Assembly: GCA_902601455.1 (NCBI GenBank)
Contig: CACKNC010000005.1
Span: 1-64,000 of the forward strand
Length of the DNA: 64,000 nucleotides
Direction: 5' to 3'
Source: an uncultured Alphaproteobacteria bacterium
Lineage (GTDB): Bacteria; Pseudomonadota; Alphaproteobacteria; HIMB59; GCA-002718135
Shown piece by piece: positions 1-9,813 of the stretch. How positions within the stretch are numbered: position 1 is the stretch's first letter; every line of letters begins with the position of its first letter. The notes beneath the pieces are model-generated. The model had not been told where the DNA came from. It was given only the letters and a program-made list of their open reading frames with translations, and searched no databases. Position numbers and translations under genes: made by a program.

Positions 1-564
1 ATAATAATTGATAATCAATCGACATATTTACCATTGATCGAGTTTTATAATAAATGTAAATATAAAATTATTAGATTGCAAAATAATTTAGGATATTTAG
101 CCCTTTGGAAAATTGATTTTTTTAACAAAATAAAAGATGATTTCTACGTTTATACTGATCCAGATATTTTGCCCACCGAGGATTGCCCCGATGACTTTTT
201 AGAATATTTTCTTGATTTTATGAATAAAAAAACTGATCTTGAAAAAGTTGGTTTTTCACTGAAAATTGATGATTTACCAATAAATGATAATTATAATAAC
301 ATTATAAAAAATGAAAAAAAATTTTGGAGAACTAAAATCCCTGATACTAATTTTTTTGATGCCCCTATTGATACTACCTTCGCCTTATATAGACCTCATA
401 CTTATGGTGGATACTGGTTAAACTGTGCCAGATCTGACTCTCCTTATCTTGCTCGACATTTAAGCTGGTATGATGATAAAGATAAACAAGAAGAATTATT
501 TTATTATAGTAATATAAAAAAGAACAGCTCTTTTTATACAAGTAAAAGATTTATAAATTATTAG
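1..564 (+). CDS. Glycosyltransferase, GT-A type (5' end outside window)
   Basis: The reading frame is open from the first base, so the true start lies upstream of the window; the TTG at 34 is only the first possible start inside it. The first residues read IIIDNQSTY, the beta-strand/Asp-Asn-x-Ser-Thr motif that opens nucleotide-sugar binding in GT2-like transferases, and about 40 residues later comes YTDPDILP, which looks like the DxD metal/nucleotide-sugar motif. No membrane segment is visible. It is followed after 3 bases by a polytopic membrane protein and then by a second glycosyltransferase, so it probably adds a sugar in surface glycan assembly. Donor and acceptor cannot be told from the sequence. 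Confidence 0.7.
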   Translation: MIIDNQSTYLPLIEFYNKCKYKIIRLQNNLGYLALWKIDFFNKIKDDFYVYTDPDILPTEDCPDDFLEYFLDFMNKKTDLEKVGFSLKIDDLPINDNYNNIIKNEKKFWRTKIPDTNFFDAPIDTTFALYRPHTYGGYWLNCARSDSPYLARHLSWYDDKDKQEELFYYSNIKKNSSFYTSKRFINY

Positions 565-567
565 ATA

Positions 568-1824
568 ATGCAAAATACCAGAATAAATATTTTATTATTC
601 TTTTTAATAATAGTTGACTGTTTTTTTAATATTTTCTTAATCAATCAATATAATTTGCCAGATGGAGTTCATCATTTTAGAAGATATGACCTAGTAATAA
701 CCAAAACTCTCCCACAAGATTTTCTGATATATTTGAAAGATTTTGATATGTATAACATTTCTTTCATCAGTAGTGTTTTAACTCAATTATTTCCAAATTT
801 TAATTCAGAATGCTTAATAGATTGGTCAAATGAAATGTATTTAGCTGACTCTTGTCAATATAAGTATTTTTTGGGATTAGATTTTTCTTATAAAGGTTTT
901 GGATATGATACACAACTTCATGATTATTCAAAAATTTATTTTTCTCCTCACAATATAGCTCTTTTAATTTACTTATCTTTTATATTGCTTTTTATATTTA
1001 TTATTTTAAACAAAATTATTCAAAAAAAAGAAATATTCTATTTAAGTATCTTTTTTTTATATTTTCCTTCAGTATCTAGTAATTTTGGATATATTTCTCC
1101 AAACATTATATCAAGTTACGGTCAATTATTTTTATTTCTATTTTTTATAAACAAAAAATATATTTCTTACTTTTTAATTTCAATAATTTTGACATTTATG
1201 GATTTTCAAAATATTTCTAATGTTATTATTATTTCTTTGTTTTCACTATTTTTTGTAATTGAAAAAAGTATATTTATTAGAATTAATTTTTTATATTTAT
1301 CTATATTAAGTATTATTATAATTTCTATATTGGCCTTTATTAAATTTAGTGGTTTGTTAGATTATTTATTCCTTTTGTTTTTTCCAGAGATTAGACAAGA
1401 TTATGCTTATCTAAATATTGGTGATCATAATACTATTAAGTCTTTAGGAGTACTTTTTATAAGTCTTTATTATGTAGGTGGGTCGATGACACACCCTGCT
1501 TTTTTACTCGAGTATTTAGTATTTTTTTTAATTTCAATTTATTTTTTTTACTTATCTTTTTTGCAAAATTCAAATTTTTTAAACAATATTTTTTTAAATC
1601 CCCAAAGGACCTATTTTGCTATTGGAATTTTTACTGTATTAATAATATTATTGCTTTTCCCCAATATTTCCCAAGGTAGATATCATTTTTACATATTATT
1701 ACCTATTTTATTGTTTTATGCTGAAAAAATTAAAAGTGAAAAAACTTTTTTATTTTATATTTCGTTGTTATTTGTATTGAATAATTTAAAGTTAATTAAA
1801 TTTGTATCTAGTGGTATTTTGTAA
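568..1824 (+). CDS. Polytopic membrane protein, possibly polysaccharide polymerase or GT-C transferase
   Basis: The 418-residue product is dominated by hydrophobic stretches. One lies at the N-terminus, then comes a soluble loop of about 110 residues, then roughly nine further membrane segments from about residue 130 to the C-terminus. The large loop after the first segment and the late QGRYHFY motif recall Wzy/EpsG polymerases and GT-C mannosyltransferase-like proteins, but I cannot assign a family. It starts with ATG three bases after the preceding glycosyltransferase and ends directly against the ATG of the next one, so the three form an operon. Phe, Ile, Leu and Tyr content is extreme, even for this AT-rich genome. 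Confidence 0.55.
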   Translation: MQNTRINILLFFLIIVDCFFNIFLINQYNLPDGVHHFRRYDLVITKTLPQDFLIYLKDFDMYNISFISSVLTQLFPNFNSECLIDWSNEMYLADSCQYKYFLGLDFSYKGFGYDTQLHDYSKIYFSPHNIALLIYLSFILLFIFIILNKIIQKKEIFYLSIFFLYFPSVSSNFGYISPNIISSYGQLFLFLFFINKKYISYFLISIILTFMDFQNISNVIIISLFSLFFVIEKSIFIRINFLYLSILSIIIISILAFIKFSGLLDYLFLLFFPEIRQDYAYLNIGDHNTIKSLGVLFISLYYVGGSMTHPAFLLEYLVFFLISIYFFYLSFLQNSNFLNNIFLNPQRTYFAIGIFTVLIILLLFPNISQGRYHFYILLPILLFYAEKIKSEKTFLFYISLLFVLNNLKLIKFVSSGIL

Positions 1825-2586
1825 ATGTATGATGTAGTAATATCAGTTGTTACCTACAATTCTAACTTAAAAGATATCAAGCATATTGTCGAAATCATTA
1901 ACTCCAATAAAAATTTAAATATTTTTTTGATTCTAGTTGATAATGGTTCAAACCCAAAATATTTTGAAGAGCTTATTAAATTAAAAGCATATGTAATTTC
2001 AACAGGTAAAAATTTAGGTTATGGCAAAGCCAATAATTTAGCAGATCATATTTCTCCAAAAAGTAAATATTTTTTAGTTTTAAATCCAGATATTACATTA
2101 TCCACTAATACAATTGATGAATTATTTAATTTTATGGAATTAAATAAAGAATATGGTCTTGTCTCTCCTATTTTATTATCATCGAACTTACGGTACCATA
2201 ATATTTTTAGAGAGAATTTTAGTTTTATTTATCTTTTATATAGACGACTATTTAAAATAGATGATACATTTTCTAAAGAACAATTTACTAATAAGGTTTC
2301 AAAATATAATAATATAATTGATGTAAACTATATTTCTGGTTCTTTTATGTTTTTTAATAGAAAAATATTTAAAAATATAAAAGGATTTAATAATAAATTT
2401 TTTATGTATTTTGAAGATATAGAGATATGTGATGTCATCAATCATAACAATTCAAAAATGGGTATATTAAAATATTTAGATGTAATTCATGAGAGGTCTA
2501 GAGCTTCTTATAAAATTAACAGAATGTTTGTGTATCATTTTATTTCGTGGATATATTATAAATTATATAATAGATCAAAAAATTAA
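1825..2586 (+). CDS. GT2 family glycosyltransferase, rhamnosyltransferase-like
   Basis: A 253-residue GT-A enzyme with the order typical of WbbL-like rhamnosyltransferases: VVTYNS near residue 10, VDNGS near 38, LGYGKANN near 64, LNPDI as the DxD equivalent near 88-92, and FMYFEDIEIC around residue 190-200 as the catalytic ED region. It transfers an activated sugar to a growing glycan at the cytoplasmic face of the membrane. The rmlABCD genes further along this locus make dTDP-L-rhamnose, so rhamnose is a plausible donor, but this is inference. Its stop codon shares the palindrome TTAA with the stop of the convergent dehydrogenase gene. Confidence 0.8.
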   Translation: MYDVVISVVTYNSNLKDIKHIVEIINSNKNLNIFLILVDNGSNPKYFEELIKLKAYVISTGKNLGYGKANNLADHISPKSKYFLVLNPDITLSTNTIDELFNFMELNKEYGLVSPILLSSNLRYHNIFRENFSFIYLLYRRLFKIDDTFSKEQFTNKVSKYNNIIDVNYISGSFMFFNRKIFKNIKGFNNKFFMYFEDIEICDVINHNNSKMGILKYLDVIHERSRASYKINRMFVYHFISWIYYKLYNRSKN

Positions 2587-3881
2587 GATCTGCTTACTAC
2601 ATTATTATTTGTTTTAAATCTGCCTCTTGTATCAATAATGTGTTTAGCGTTATTAAATAATTTATCATACTTATAATTGTCATGATCAGTTATTAAGATT
2701 ATTACATCATAGATTTTTATTTTTTTATAATCTAATTTTATTGATTTTAACTTTAATCTTTGATTAATATTGATTTCTTTTACGTAGGGATCATGATAAT
2801 CAAATTTAATTTTATTTTTATATACTTTTTCAGCAATTTTTATAAAAGGCGTTTCCCTTGTATCACTAATATTTTTTTTATATGACGCTCCTAAAAGTAA
2901 TATTTTGATATCTGACTTATTTTTATTTGTTTTTTTTATATGCTTTTTTAAATTTTGATAAATAAAACTAGGCATTTTGCTATTTACTAGTCCAGATAAT
3001 TCAATGAATTTTGTTTCTATGCCATATTTTCTGGCTTTCCATGAGAATAAAAATGGATCAATAGGTATGCAATGACCGCCTAGTCCTGGGCCAGGATAAA
3101 AAGCGCTATATCCAAAAGGCTTAGTTTTAGCAGCTTTAATTACCTCAAAAACATCAATGCCCATTTTGTTGCATACTAGTTTTAATTCGTTAACTAAACT
3201 GATATTGATAGATCTATAAATATTTTCAAAAATTTTGCTCATTTCAGCAATTTTTAAGTTCTCAACTAAATGTACTGAATTAGAAACATTTTTATAAATT
3301 TCATTACCTAAAATTTTACAATTATTACTAAAACCTGAGACAATTTTAGGGGTGTTTGATAATTTGAATTTTTTATTTCCTGGATCTTCTCTTTCCGGAG
3401 AGTAAATTAAGAAAAAATCATCGCCAATGTTAAAACCTTTTTTAATTAATTTTTGGCCAATAAGCTCTTCTGATGTTCCGGGATATGTTGTGCTTTCTAA
3501 ACAAATTAATTGACCTTTATTTAAGTATTTAGAAATACCACTAATGCTATCTTTAATATATTTCATATTAGGAGATTTGTCTTTATTGATTGGTGTAGGA
3601 AGGCAAAGAATTATAATATCTAATTCTTTAACAGCTTTGTACTCATTTGTTATTTTAAAATTTAATTTATTTAATTTTGCAATTTCTTTATTTGATAATC
3701 TTTCTATATAACTTTTATTCTTTTTAATATTTTCAATTTTTTGAGTATTTACATCTATTCCAATAACATTAAATTTAGCTCTAGAAAACTCATAGGCAAG
3801 CGGCAAACCGACATAACCTAGACCAATAACACCAATTTTGGCACTTTTATTTTTTATTTTTTTTTTAAGTATTTTAAACAT
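2583..3881 (-). CDS. UDP-sugar 6-dehydrogenase (WbpA/WecC type)
   Basis: The 432-residue protein carries the three domains of the UDP-glucose/UDP-HexNAc dehydrogenase family: an N-terminal NAD fold with GLGYVG at residues 20-25, the central domain with K216 in EMSKIFEN, and the catalytic Cys271 in the hallmark GGHCIPIDP. The stretch YSPEREDPG near 160-168 is typical of the WbpA branch, which oxidises UDP-GlcNAc to its uronic acid, rather than of UDP-glucose dehydrogenase. It supplies a uronic acid nucleotide for surface polysaccharide. It overlaps the upstream cytidylyltransferase gene by 8 bases in a four-gene minus-strand operon with a methyltransferase-like gene and the hydrolysing epimerase. 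Confidence 0.8.
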   Translation of the reverse strand: MFKILKKKIKNKSAKIGVIGLGYVGLPLAYEFSRAKFNVIGIDVNTQKIENIKKNKSYIERLSNKEIAKLNKLNFKITNEYKAVKELDIIILCLPTPINKDKSPNMKYIKDSISGISKYLNKGQLICLESTTYPGTSEELIGQKLIKKGFNIGDDFFLIYSPEREDPGNKKFKLSNTPKIVSGFSNNCKILGNEIYKNVSNSVHLVENLKIAEMSKIFENIYRSINISLVNELKLVCNKMGIDVFEVIKAAKTKPFGYSAFYPGPGLGGHCIPIDPFLFSWKARKYGIETKFIELSGLVNSKMPSFIYQNLKKHIKKTNKNKSDIKILLLGASYKKNISDTRETPFIKIAEKVYKNKIKFDYHDPYVKEININQRLKLKSIKLDYKKIKIYDVIILITDHDNYKYDKLFNNAKHIIDTRGRFKTNNNVVSRS

Positions 3882-4572
3882 TGCTTAATATTAATCTTGT
3901 CAATTTTAAATCATTTATTGTGTCTATATTTATATTTATTCTGTCAATAATTAAAAATCCGATTTTTCCAGATAAAAAATTATTTTTACACCTCTTTAAA
4001 TAATTTGACGTTGATATGTAGCCAATCCCATTTCTATAATATTGAACAGGTATTGTTTGTCTAATAGTATATTTTGAACCATTAATTAAATAATATTTTA
4101 ATTTATTATTTTTAATAATAAGTGTTTTTTGATCTGTAAATGATTTAGGTTTTTCACTTAATGTCAATATTCCATCAAAATTGTGAGAAATCATCAATTT
4201 ATATATTTTGTGTAAATCTGAAATCTTTCTAAATGGATTAGTAGGTTCTAACAATACTGAATAATCATATTTTATTTTGTTTAGTTTTTCCATTTTAATA
4301 AAAGCATCTCTCCAGGCTGATAAAGAATTACTTTTATCATTAGAAATTTTTTTATTTCTTAAAATAAATTGATAACTATTCGTGTCTATTTCATTTTTAT
4401 ATTTTATAGAATCTGATGTAAGTACAATATGTTTAAATATTTTAGATTTTGAAGCCACTTCAGAAGCAATCTTAATCAAACTTTTTCCATTTATTCTTTT
4501 CAAATTTTTATTTTTAATTCCTTTACTGCCAGAACGAGCAGGAATAACCGCTAAAGTATTTAATTTATGCAT
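3874..4572 (-). CDS. Acylneuraminate cytidylyltransferase-like protein (NeuA/LegF family)
   Basis: A 232-residue cytidylyltransferase with the signature PARSGSKGIKNKN at residues 11-23, the CTP-binding loop of CMP-sialic, legionaminic and pseudaminic acid synthetases. The length matches single-domain members (about 230). It should couple CTP to a nonulosonic acid to give the CMP-activated donor. It lies one gene downstream of the NeuC-type epimerase, the expected pathway neighbour. A second member of the family is encoded at 16152-16850. The exact acid cannot be told by eye. It overlaps both neighbours by 8 bases, which marks it as translationally coupled. Confidence 0.75.
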   Translation of the reverse strand: MHKLNTLAVIPARSGSKGIKNKNLKRINGKSLIKIASEVASKSKIFKHIVLTSDSIKYKNEIDTNSYQFILRNKKISNDKSNSLSAWRDAFIKMEKLNKIKYDYSVLLEPTNPFRKISDLHKIYKLMISHNFDGILTLSEKPKSFTDQKTLIIKNNKLKYYLINGSKYTIRQTIPVQYYRNGIGYISTSNYLKRCKNNFLSGKIGFLIIDRININIDTINDLKLTRLILSNV

Positions 4573-5347
4573 TTTTTTTAAATATAATTGAATAAGCGGT
4601 ATTCATTTTGGCGTATTTTCTGCCTAGACGTGCCCATTTTTTTTTATTTCTTTCTTTTTTTAATTCATTCATTAACTCATTTTCATAAATTAATTTAATT
4701 TTTTTTAATTCTTTATTCTTTAGTAAATTTTTTGATTGTGAAAATAAATACATTATTGCATCAAATATATTTCCAGTTTCATTTATTTTAATAGATTTAT
4801 AATTATAAAGTTTCATAAGTGTCTCTAATGCAAATGTTGTATATCTGCAATAATCATTAGGGGCTTGATGAGACTCTCTCAAGTAAGAATCAAATATATA
4901 AATATATTTTAATTTTGGCATTAAAATTGAAATTTTTTTCATTAATAAATTTAAGTTACTAATATGATGTAGAGAATTTGGAATTAGTAATAAGTCATTA
5001 TCTAATTTTTTAATATTAGATAAATATTTATTTTCTAAATCTTGAATATAAAACTCACTTTCAATGAATTTGTAATTTATATTTTTAATAAAGTTATTTT
5101 GAATACCAATTCTTTTATGAGATTGATCAATTCTAAAATCAATAGATGTTAATTTATTTTTTTTATCTAAGAGAGGAGCAAATATGCTTTTATTATTGTA
5201 CATATAGTTTCTTTCTAAAATGGCACAATGTTTGTAATTTAATTTATTAAAATTTTTAAAATCATCAAACATTAAATTAAATTGATTATACTCATCAATC
5301 TTAAATACATTTTTTTTTAAAAAATTAGTGTAATCTTTTTTATTCAT
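4565..5347 (-). CDS. Methyltransferase-like protein, degenerate SAM motif
   Basis: 260 residues. The run from R157 to T170 (motif HQAPNDYCRYT) is a marker of class I methyltransferases common in polysaccharide and sialic-acid loci, and NSLHHI at 124-129 fits the motif IV/post-motif IV strand. The usual glycine-rich SAM loop (ExGxGxG) is not recognisable in the N-terminal half, so the fold assignment rests on the C-terminal half and binding of SAM is uncertain. It starts with ATG overlapping the stop of the upstream epimerase gene by four bases (ATGA). It probably modifies a sugar made by this operon. Confidence 0.5.
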   Translation of the reverse strand: MNKKDYTNFLKKNVFKIDEYNQFNLMFDDFKNFNKLNYKHCAILERNYMYNNKSIFAPLLDKKNKLTSIDFRIDQSHKRIGIQNNFIKNINYKFIESEFYIQDLENKYLSNIKKLDNDLLLIPNSLHHISNLNLLMKKISILMPKLKYIYIFDSYLRESHQAPNDYCRYTTFALETLMKLYNYKSIKINETGNIFDAIMYLFSQSKNLLKNKELKKIKLIYENELMNELKKERNKKKWARLGRKYAKMNTAYSIIFKKNA

Positions 5348-6498
5348 ATAGATGTAAATTGTTTATCTGAACTTAAGTTTATTTTAGTTAAAACTTTAGC
5401 AATTCTAATACCGGCTGTTCCATCACCATACAACTTAGTTTTTTTAATTTTATTATTTATTTGTTTTAAACAGGCATTGTAAATTTCCCTTCTATTATAA
5501 TTTACATCAACAACATTTAGACCTCTTTCTCTATTTATTTGTCTAGTTCCAATATTTATAGCTGGAACACCTAAATATGAACATTCTCTAATTGCGCAAC
5601 TTGAATTACCAACTATACATTTACTAAATTTAACCAATTCTAAAAAATCAAATGGATTCATATTTTTAATAAAATGGAAATTTCTATTTTTAGTTTGTTC
5701 TCTAAATTTTCTTAAAGTATTCGATATTATATCAGTTCCATGATCAACGTTGGGCCAGAACCATATTATGGCAAAATTTAATTTTTTCATTGCTTCTATT
5801 GTTTCATTTATTTGAATTCCAGCTTGATTTAATTCATTAGTTACAGGATGTTGCATAACAATAATATATTCATTATCTAAATTAGGAAATGATCCTACTC
5901 CTGAATATTTTTTGTATAAGTTAAAAGTTTTTTGTTTTTTATTTTTCATCACCTTTTTAGCAATGTCTATTGATGGACAGCCTGTTAAGAAAACTGATTT
6001 TGGATCTTCACCCATTTGTAAAATGTTTTTTTTCGACTTTGTTGTAGCTGGAAAATGTATATTTGATAATTTTGTTATGGCATGTCTTACTTTTTCATCA
6101 ATGTTACCAGATATTTCACCACCTTGTATGTGAGCAATTGGTATATTTAAAAATGCAGCTGCTATAGTAGGGGCTAAAACTTCATACCTATCAGCCATTA
6201 CTGTAATTAAATCTGGCTTTGACTCTTTAAAATACTCTGAGAAACTTTGTAAGGCTATTCCTAATTCTTTACCAGGTCTTTCTATTTCATCATTTTCTAA
6301 TATAAAATTTATTTTCTTACTTATTTTAAAACCATCTTTTTTTATTTCTTTATCAATCTTGCCAAATTTATCAATTAGTGCAGAACCTGAGCATACTAAA
6401 TCAATTTTTATACTTTTATACTTTTTTAAATGATCTAAAATAGTTCTGTATTTAGTATAACTAGATCTTGCAGTAATAATAATTGAAATTTTTCTCAT
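5344..6498 (-). CDS. Hydrolysing UDP-N-acetylglucosamine 2-epimerase (NeuC/LegG family)
   Basis: 384 residues, the usual length for NeuC. The N-terminus has ITARSSYTKY and a conserved LVCSGSAL strand, the middle has IAHIQGGEISG, and the C-terminal half has MQHPVTNE and VGNSSCAIRE, all characteristic of the hydrolysing UDP-GlcNAc 2-epimerases with a GT-B-like fold. These enzymes release UDP and give a free 2-epimerised amino sugar (ManNAc or the diacetylated bacillosamine-derived analogue) that NeuB-type synthases condense with PEP. This is the first committed step of a nonulosonic acid pathway whose synthase is at 12494-13312. It is the first gene of the minus-strand operon ending at 2583. 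Confidence 0.85.
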   Translation of the reverse strand: MRKISIIITARSSYTKYRTILDHLKKYKSIKIDLVCSGSALIDKFGKIDKEIKKDGFKISKKINFILENDEIERPGKELGIALQSFSEYFKESKPDLITVMADRYEVLAPTIAAAFLNIPIAHIQGGEISGNIDEKVRHAITKLSNIHFPATTKSKKNILQMGEDPKSVFLTGCPSIDIAKKVMKNKKQKTFNLYKKYSGVGSFPNLDNEYIIVMQHPVTNELNQAGIQINETIEAMKKLNFAIIWFWPNVDHGTDIISNTLRKFREQTKNRNFHFIKNMNPFDFLELVKFSKCIVGNSSCAIRECSYLGVPAINIGTRQINRERGLNVVDVNYNRREIYNACLKQINNKIKKTKLYGDGTAGIRIAKVLTKINLSSDKQFTSI

Positions 6499-6547
6499 CA
6501 GAATTTGATATATTGCCTAATATATATATAAAAAAAAATATAAATAT

Positions 6548-8038
6548 ATGAATATTTTAACATATAACTTATGTCTAAAGCCAATAGTCTTTGAATTACT
6601 AAAAGATTATTTAAATAACTCATCATCATTAACTTATTCTATTGATTTTAGTAATACAGAAAGCATTTATTCTAAAAATATTAATAATTTTATTTTTTGC
6701 GATCAAAGAAATTCAAAAAAAGGGCTTGATTATGACAAGTCAAATATTGAATATTATATAAATAAAAAAATAGTATCAGACTTTTCAAAAATTGAAACTA
6801 GAATTTATCGCCTAATGTCAAGATATGAAAAAGATAATTACAAATTTAATTTTGAATCCAGAAAAAATCATTACTTTGATTTACTAAAATACGCGTTTGG
6901 TCTAATTAAAAAATATAATATACAAAAACTCATTTTCTTTGATTATCCTCATCATATGGAGTCATTAATTTTATTTGAGGTAGCTAAATATTTAAATATA
7001 AATACGACTATTATTTCATATCTTTACCTAGGCGAGTACAGACTTGTAGTCGATAAATCAATTGAAAATAGATTTCCTGAATTTAATAATCCTAAAAAAC
7101 TAAGTGAATTTAATAATATCAACAATAACTATTATAATAAGATTAAAAATAATAATACTCATCGTAAGCCTTTTTATTTAACTGAAAATAATAACTTATT
7201 TCATCTTTTGTATTTTTTATTTAAAGATATCTATAGATCATTTCTGAATGGCTTGTTTAGAGAGTCAAACAATTTTGTTAAAACAACACTAGAAAAAAAG
7301 TTCCAAGACGGTAAATTCCCAAGTGAAATTAGTTCTTCTATTTTAATGTTTTTTAATAGATTAAAGATTATAAAATTAAAAAAAATATATGAAGCTAAAA
7401 GTAAAAAAAATATTGATCTATCAAAGAAATTTATACTTTTTTGTCCCAATCTTCAACCAGAGGCAAGTACTTTGCCAATGGCAGGATATTACTCAGACTA
7501 TGAATTAATTCTAGATACTATACTTGAAGTTTTGCCAGAAGATTATTATGTTTATTATAAGGAGCATCCACTAGTTTTTAATTTATTGAAAGAGTCTTAT
7601 TTAATAAAAAATCCAAAATTTTATGATAGAATTTCGAATAAAAAAATCATATTTGTAGATTACAAAGAAGATACATTTAAATTAATTGATAAATCTAAAT
7701 TAGTTCTGACTCCAACAGGAAGTGTAGGTCTTGAGGCACTTATTAAGGATAAAAAAGTTGCTTTTTTTGGCAACCCATGGTGGCAAAAATTCGCTGACCC
7801 AGTATATATAGATTCACCTGATGATTTAAGAAAATTAATATCTAACAAAAAAGAATCAAATAATAAAAATTTTTATAATGACTACATTAAAACATTTGAG
7901 CAAACATTGCATTGGGAGGGATTTTTTTATGATAACCATGATTTATTGTGTAAAGATCTAGAAAATAATTTATTAGATAATAAAATATTAACTAATATTA
8001 AAAAATATATAATATCAAAAATTAATGATAATAATTAA
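6548..8038 (+). CDS. Capsule/surface polysaccharide GT-B transferase-like protein
   Basis: A 496-residue protein without membrane segments. The C-terminal third has YYKEHP near residue 340 and LTPTGSVGLEAL near 388, followed by KVAFFGNPWW; this order (K-x-H-P, then T-G-S-x-x-x-E-A) is seen in the capsule-synthesis KpsC/KpsS-like and related GT-B transferases. The N-terminal half is divergent, so the substrate is unknown. It heads the plus-strand run that continues without a gap into rmlB (its TAA is followed directly by the rmlB ATG), so it is co-transcribed with the dTDP-rhamnose genes. Confidence 0.55.
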   Translation: MNILTYNLCLKPIVFELLKDYLNNSSSLTYSIDFSNTESIYSKNINNFIFCDQRNSKKGLDYDKSNIEYYINKKIVSDFSKIETRIYRLMSRYEKDNYKFNFESRKNHYFDLLKYAFGLIKKYNIQKLIFFDYPHHMESLILFEVAKYLNINTTIISYLYLGEYRLVVDKSIENRFPEFNNPKKLSEFNNINNNYYNKIKNNNTHRKPFYLTENNNLFHLLYFLFKDIYRSFLNGLFRESNNFVKTTLEKKFQDGKFPSEISSSILMFFNRLKIIKLKKIYEAKSKKNIDLSKKFILFCPNLQPEASTLPMAGYYSDYELILDTILEVLPEDYYVYYKEHPLVFNLLKESYLIKNPKFYDRISNKKIIFVDYKEDTFKLIDKSKLVLTPTGSVGLEALIKDKKVAFFGNPWWQKFADPVYIDSPDDLRKLISNKKESNNKNFYNDYIKTFEQTLHWEGFFYDNHDLLCKDLENNLLDNKILTNIKKYIISKINDNN

Positions 8039-9037
8039 ATGAAAAAGTTATTAATAATTGGTGGGGCAGGGTTTATAGGCTCCAATGCATGCTATTTTTT
8101 TGCTAAAAAAAAATACAAAATTTATGTTATCGACTCTCTTTCATACGCTTCTAACCTGAATAATATCAAACCACTAATATTAAGCAAAAAAATTGAATTT
8201 AAGAGAGTAAATATTTCTAATTTTAATTTATTAAATCAATTTATTTTTGATTTTAAACCAAATCTTATAATTAATTTTGCGGCTGAAAGTCATGTTGATA
8301 ATTCAATAAAATCCCCAACTATTTTTTTTAAGTCAAATGTTTCAGGTGTTTATAATCTATTACTTTCAATAAAAAAATTTAATGATAAATATAAAAAAAA
8401 TAAAATTAAATTTTTTCAAGTTTCAACTGATGAGGTATATGGATCATTAAGTAGAAATTTTGCAAATGAAGATTACCCACTATACCCATCTTCGCCTTAT
8501 TCTTCTTCTAAAGCTGCTGCAGATTGTTTAGTCATGGGAATGGCTAAAACATATAATATTGACTATTATATTTCTAGATGTACGAATAATTTTGGCCCTT
8601 TTCAATTTCCAGAAAAACTAATTCCAATTTCAATAAAACGATCACTTAACAATGATTCAATAAAAATATATGGCAGCGGCAATCATAAGAGAGATTGGAT
8701 TTATGTAGAAGATCATATTAAAGCGATAAATAAAATTATATTAAAAGGTAAAGTTAACGAAATATATAATATTGGAGCTCAAAATACTTATACGAATAAA
8801 TTTATAATAAAAAGAATACTAAAAATATTAAAATTACTTAAAAATAAAAAAATTATAAACGAGTTTAATGGTAAAATTGAATTTATAGAAGATAGATTAG
8901 CGCATGATTTTAGATATGCTGTTAATACAAATAAAATTTATAATCATACTGGCTGGAAGATAAAAAATAATTTTGAAAAAAGATTATATGAAACAGTATT
9001 ATGGTATATTTACTTTTTTAAAAAAGAAAATAAATGA
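8039..9037 (+). CDS. rmlB: dTDP-glucose 4,6-dehydratase
   Basis: 332-residue extended SDR enzyme. GGAGFIGSN at residues 8-16 binds NAD, FAAESHVDNS is the family hallmark, STDEVYGS contains the catalytic T-D-E triad, and YSSSKAAAD contains the catalytic Tyr and Lys. It converts dTDP-glucose to dTDP-4-keto-6-deoxyglucose, the second step of dTDP-L-rhamnose synthesis. The gene order is rmlB-A-C-D, with each gene overlapping the next by 4 to 11 bases, so the four are one translationally coupled unit. Confidence 0.95.
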   Translation: MKKLLIIGGAGFIGSNACYFFAKKKYKIYVIDSLSYASNLNNIKPLILSKKIEFKRVNISNFNLLNQFIFDFKPNLIINFAAESHVDNSIKSPTIFFKSNVSGVYNLLLSIKKFNDKYKKNKIKFFQVSTDEVYGSLSRNFANEDYPLYPSSPYSSSKAAADCLVMGMAKTYNIDYYISRCTNNFGPFQFPEKLIPISIKRSLNNDSIKIYGSGNHKRDWIYVEDHIKAINKIILKGKVNEIYNIGAQNTYTNKFIIKRILKILKLLKNKKIINEFNGKIEFIEDRLAHDFRYAVNTNKIYNHTGWKIKNNFEKRLYETVLWYIYFFKKENK

Positions 9038-9813
9038 AAAAAAATATAAAAGGAGTAATATTAGCTGGAGGAACTGGTTCGAGACTCTTTCCAATTACTA
9101 AAGTTTTTTCAAAGCAATTGTTACCTGTGTATAATAAGCCAATGATATTATTATCTTTGGGCTTAATGGTATCAATAGGAATTGAGGAGATACTAATTAT
9201 TGTAACAAAGAGAGACTTAATTCTTTTCAAAAGATTATTAGGCAATGGTAAAGAATATAACTGTAAGATAACATATAAAGTACAATTAAAACCAGCAGGT
9301 ATTGCTCAGGCAATAACTTTAGCAAAATCTCACTTTACCTCAAATAAAATATTATTAATGCTAGGTGATAATTTTTTATTTGGGAGTAATTTAAAGAATG
9401 TAATTCTTGATGCAATGAGCTCTGCAAAAGGGGCATCAATCTTCACATACAAAGTAAAAAGTCCAGAAAGATATGGTGTGCTAAATATTAAAAATAATAA
9501 AATTAAAAATATTGTAGAAAAGCCAAAAAAACCAACTTCTAATAAAGCCATTCCAGGTATTTATATTTATGATCAAAAATCTATTAATTATGTTAAGAAC
9601 TTAAAACCATCTAATAGAGGTGAGTTAGAGATTACTGATTTAAATAACTTATATCTTAAAAAAAATGATCTAGAAATATTTCATTTAGGAGATGGAATAA
9701 TTTGGATGGATATGGGAACTTTTGACTCTTACTTAGAGGCAAGTCAATTCATTGCTGCAACAGAAAAAAGGCAGGGTTTTGAAATATATGATTTTAAAAA
9801 AAATGAAGTTTGA
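9034..9813 (+). CDS. rmlA: Glucose-1-phosphate thymidylyltransferase, short C-terminus
   Basis: The nucleotidyltransferase motif GGTGSRLFPIT at about residues 12-22, followed by SKQLLPVYNKPMI and the later LGDNFLFG, identifies RmlA, which makes dTDP-glucose from glucose-1-phosphate and dTTP. The 259-residue length is about 30 residues below the usual 290. The protein follows the family through EKRQG and then ends within 12 residues, so the C-terminal helices that usually shape the allosteric dTDP-rhamnose site and the tetramer are missing. It overlaps rmlB by four bases (ATGA) and the likely rmlC start by 11. Confidence 0.93.
   Translation: MKKNIKGVILAGGTGSRLFPITKVFSKQLLPVYNKPMILLSLGLMVSIGIEEILIIVTKRDLILFKRLLGNGKEYNCKITYKVQLKPAGIAQAITLAKSHFTSNKILLMLGDNFLFGSNLKNVILDAMSSAKGASIFTYKVKSPERYGVLNIKNNKIKNIVEKPKKPTSNKAIPGIYIYDQKSINYVKNLKPSNRGELEITDLNNLYLKKNDLEIFHLGDGIIWMDMGTFDSYLEASQFIAATEKRQGFEIYDFKKNEV

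Noticed and set aside
6499..6547. Very A/T-rich gap as a replication origin or DnaA box region
   Set aside because: Only 49 bases, no DnaA-box-like repeats; composition is normal for gaps in this genome.
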